Part shown: piece by piece, positions 62,717 to 64,000 of the stretch
Layout of the letters: every line of letters begins with the position of its first letter
Position numbering within the stretch: the first letter of the stretch is position 1
NCBI GenBank assembly: GCA_029204225.1
Contig: CM055100.1
Span: forward strand, 23,999,106-24,063,105
Length of the DNA stretch: 64,000 nt
From: Diphasiastrum complanatum
Lineage: Eukaryota > Streptophyta > Lycopodiopsida > Lycopodiales > Lycopodiaceae
Direction of reading: 5' to 3'
Notes under the pieces: model-generated
Told to the model about the DNA's origin: nothing
The model's input: the letters and a program-made list of their open reading frames with translations, nothing else
Databases searched by the model: none
Position numbers and translations under genes: made by a program

Positions 62717-64000
62717 GTGCTACTTTAAAAAAAAGTAAGCACGTAGGGTGGTGGGCTTGAACCAGTTGGATCATCTATTAGGCATTACTATGAATTGATT
62801 TGGATGCATGAACAACCAAGGTAGTATATCAAAGTTCAAGGTCCAGGACTCAACTCGTCTTACTAGTGTATATCTAGCTCCATGCTTGACGCATATTAAC
62901 GGTCCCTAAGTCATGTCTTTGACGTGTTGGATCTCCCAAGATGGACACAATTTTGCTAGTTTGATACCCAAAGGAATATGCTTTTATATTCTCAATGAAA
63001 AGTTCTTTTGGGTAGTTGGAAACTTTCCACGATACATGGTATATGGTCAACGAATGGATTGGCATGAATGAATGTATCTTTGCGCTTTATAAATGGATCT
63101 TAGTTGTCAGTTTATAAAAGCTTTATTTTGTTCGCATGTGATAGATATCTTCTAAGATATGTGGTTCTCTTTAAAGCATAGTCTCCAATAATTGTCATCT
63201 TGCTTACTTTCGTGAAAAGGGTTGGAATTGAAGGGCATGCCATCATTTTAGGATGAAGGGTTTCATTTTTTTATACATTCAATTTGATAGGATGCTTCAA
63301 GTTTTGGTTTTCAAAAAAAAGTGTGAAATGAGTTATAACCTTTAGAAACATATCTTATGACAAATTTACAAAGGGGATTATAATTTTTTGGCTTTCATAT
63401 GAAGCGTGACCTATTTATTTAGTTTCCTAGCTTGAAATATATATATTCCAAAACCGAGCATGTCACATTTAGTAGATTTTTTGTCTTTCTTTGAAAGTAA
63501 AAGAGAATGTCTTCTGTTTTTCCTCAAAATCCAAAGAAAATGTTGGAAAAATTGTAGTGTGCTCTAGAGTCCTAACAATGATGAATTTGCTTAAAGATTT
63601 TATAATACCTAAACAATTTATTTTAGACTTCTTTGAAATTTTTTTTTTTAAAAAATTAAGTTAACGACAAGAAAGATTTTTAAAAGGTTGCAAATAACAT
63701 ATATTATGAGCACTCATGCCAAAATGACATGAGGAGCAATGATAAGCACCAAATTTGCAATCTCATTGTCTTTTCAACAAAGAAGCAAAGATAATATCTA
63801 TATTGGGTCTAGTACAAAGCAGAAAGAACAACAAAATTCACAAGTTTTAAAAGCAAGAGAATGTGGGGCCTTCAAACTATTCTTTTGGCATTGCATGTAG
63901 GTAGTAGATTGCGACACCTGTTTGAACACAAGGACTTCATACATTCAATGGGGTATTGTTGATCAAAGTTATGCAAAGCTGCACGCTCCTAGACTTTTTG
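62714..64000. other. AT-rich, no gene recognised
   Basis: No conserved peptide, LTR or tandem repeat was seen to the end of the window. Confidence 0.5.

Overview
The window is nuclear DNA of a land plant. The evidence is a plant-type, intron-rich ORC4 gene (origin recognition complex subunit 4) on the + strand, Ty3/gypsy chromovirus and Ty1/copia retrotransposons whose primer-binding sites match plant initiator-Met tRNA (TGGTATCAGAGC), and a LINE family whose copies end in (CT)n. The huge transposon-filled introns suggest a large-genome, perhaps seed-free, plant, but that placement is inference. No prokaryotic, organellar, CRISPR, tRNA or rRNA feature was seen.

Layout. 1-2.8 kb: decayed copia gag, a foldback hairpin and an unrecognised ORF. 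2.9-10 kb: LINEs in one orientation (-) joined tail to head through (CT)n tracts, including a full-length LINE-A (ORF1 8390-9298, ORF2 4838-8341). 10.6-15.0 kb: a rearranged gypsy element (A, +) mixed with minus-strand gypsy pieces (E). 15.0-27.4 kb: a triple nest, in which LINE-B ORF1 is split by gypsy-D (18157-27221), itself split by gypsy-B (20857-26424, TSD GATTT). 28.5-50.3 kb: eight exons of ORC4 encoding its C-terminal 245 residues, with introns of 11.7 and 7.7 kb. The first holds copia, hAT and gypsy-C remnants; the second holds a young non-autonomous copia-like element (44935-48026, TSD GTTTC). 52.3-53.4 kb: an unrecognised small gene candidate with a tandem repeat and TATA box upstream. 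54-58.5 kb: copia-F with 701-bp LTRs and one long gag-protease ORF but no integrase core or reverse transcriptase. 58.5-64 kb: unrecognised ORF remnants, a copia RNase H fragment cut off at a 113-bp (CT)n tract, TCGA-rich repeats and AT-rich DNA.

Only ORC4 is a recognised host gene. It would act in DNA replication licensing with ORC1-6; its upstream exons (Walker A/B part) are not visible and probably lie left of the window, which would make that intron more than 28 kb. The rest is a transposon landscape: LINE-A looks coding-competent, copia-F and the 44.9-48.0 kb element look recent but depend on enzymes in trans, and the gypsy copies are defective. The strongest novel signals are a LINE 3'-terminal hairpin with compensatory changes, about 80-bp periodic GGGCGCT/AGCGCCC motifs in gypsy leaders, a recurrent AAAATCAGCA hairpin in the young non-autonomous element, and strand switches of the protease region in two gypsy elements.
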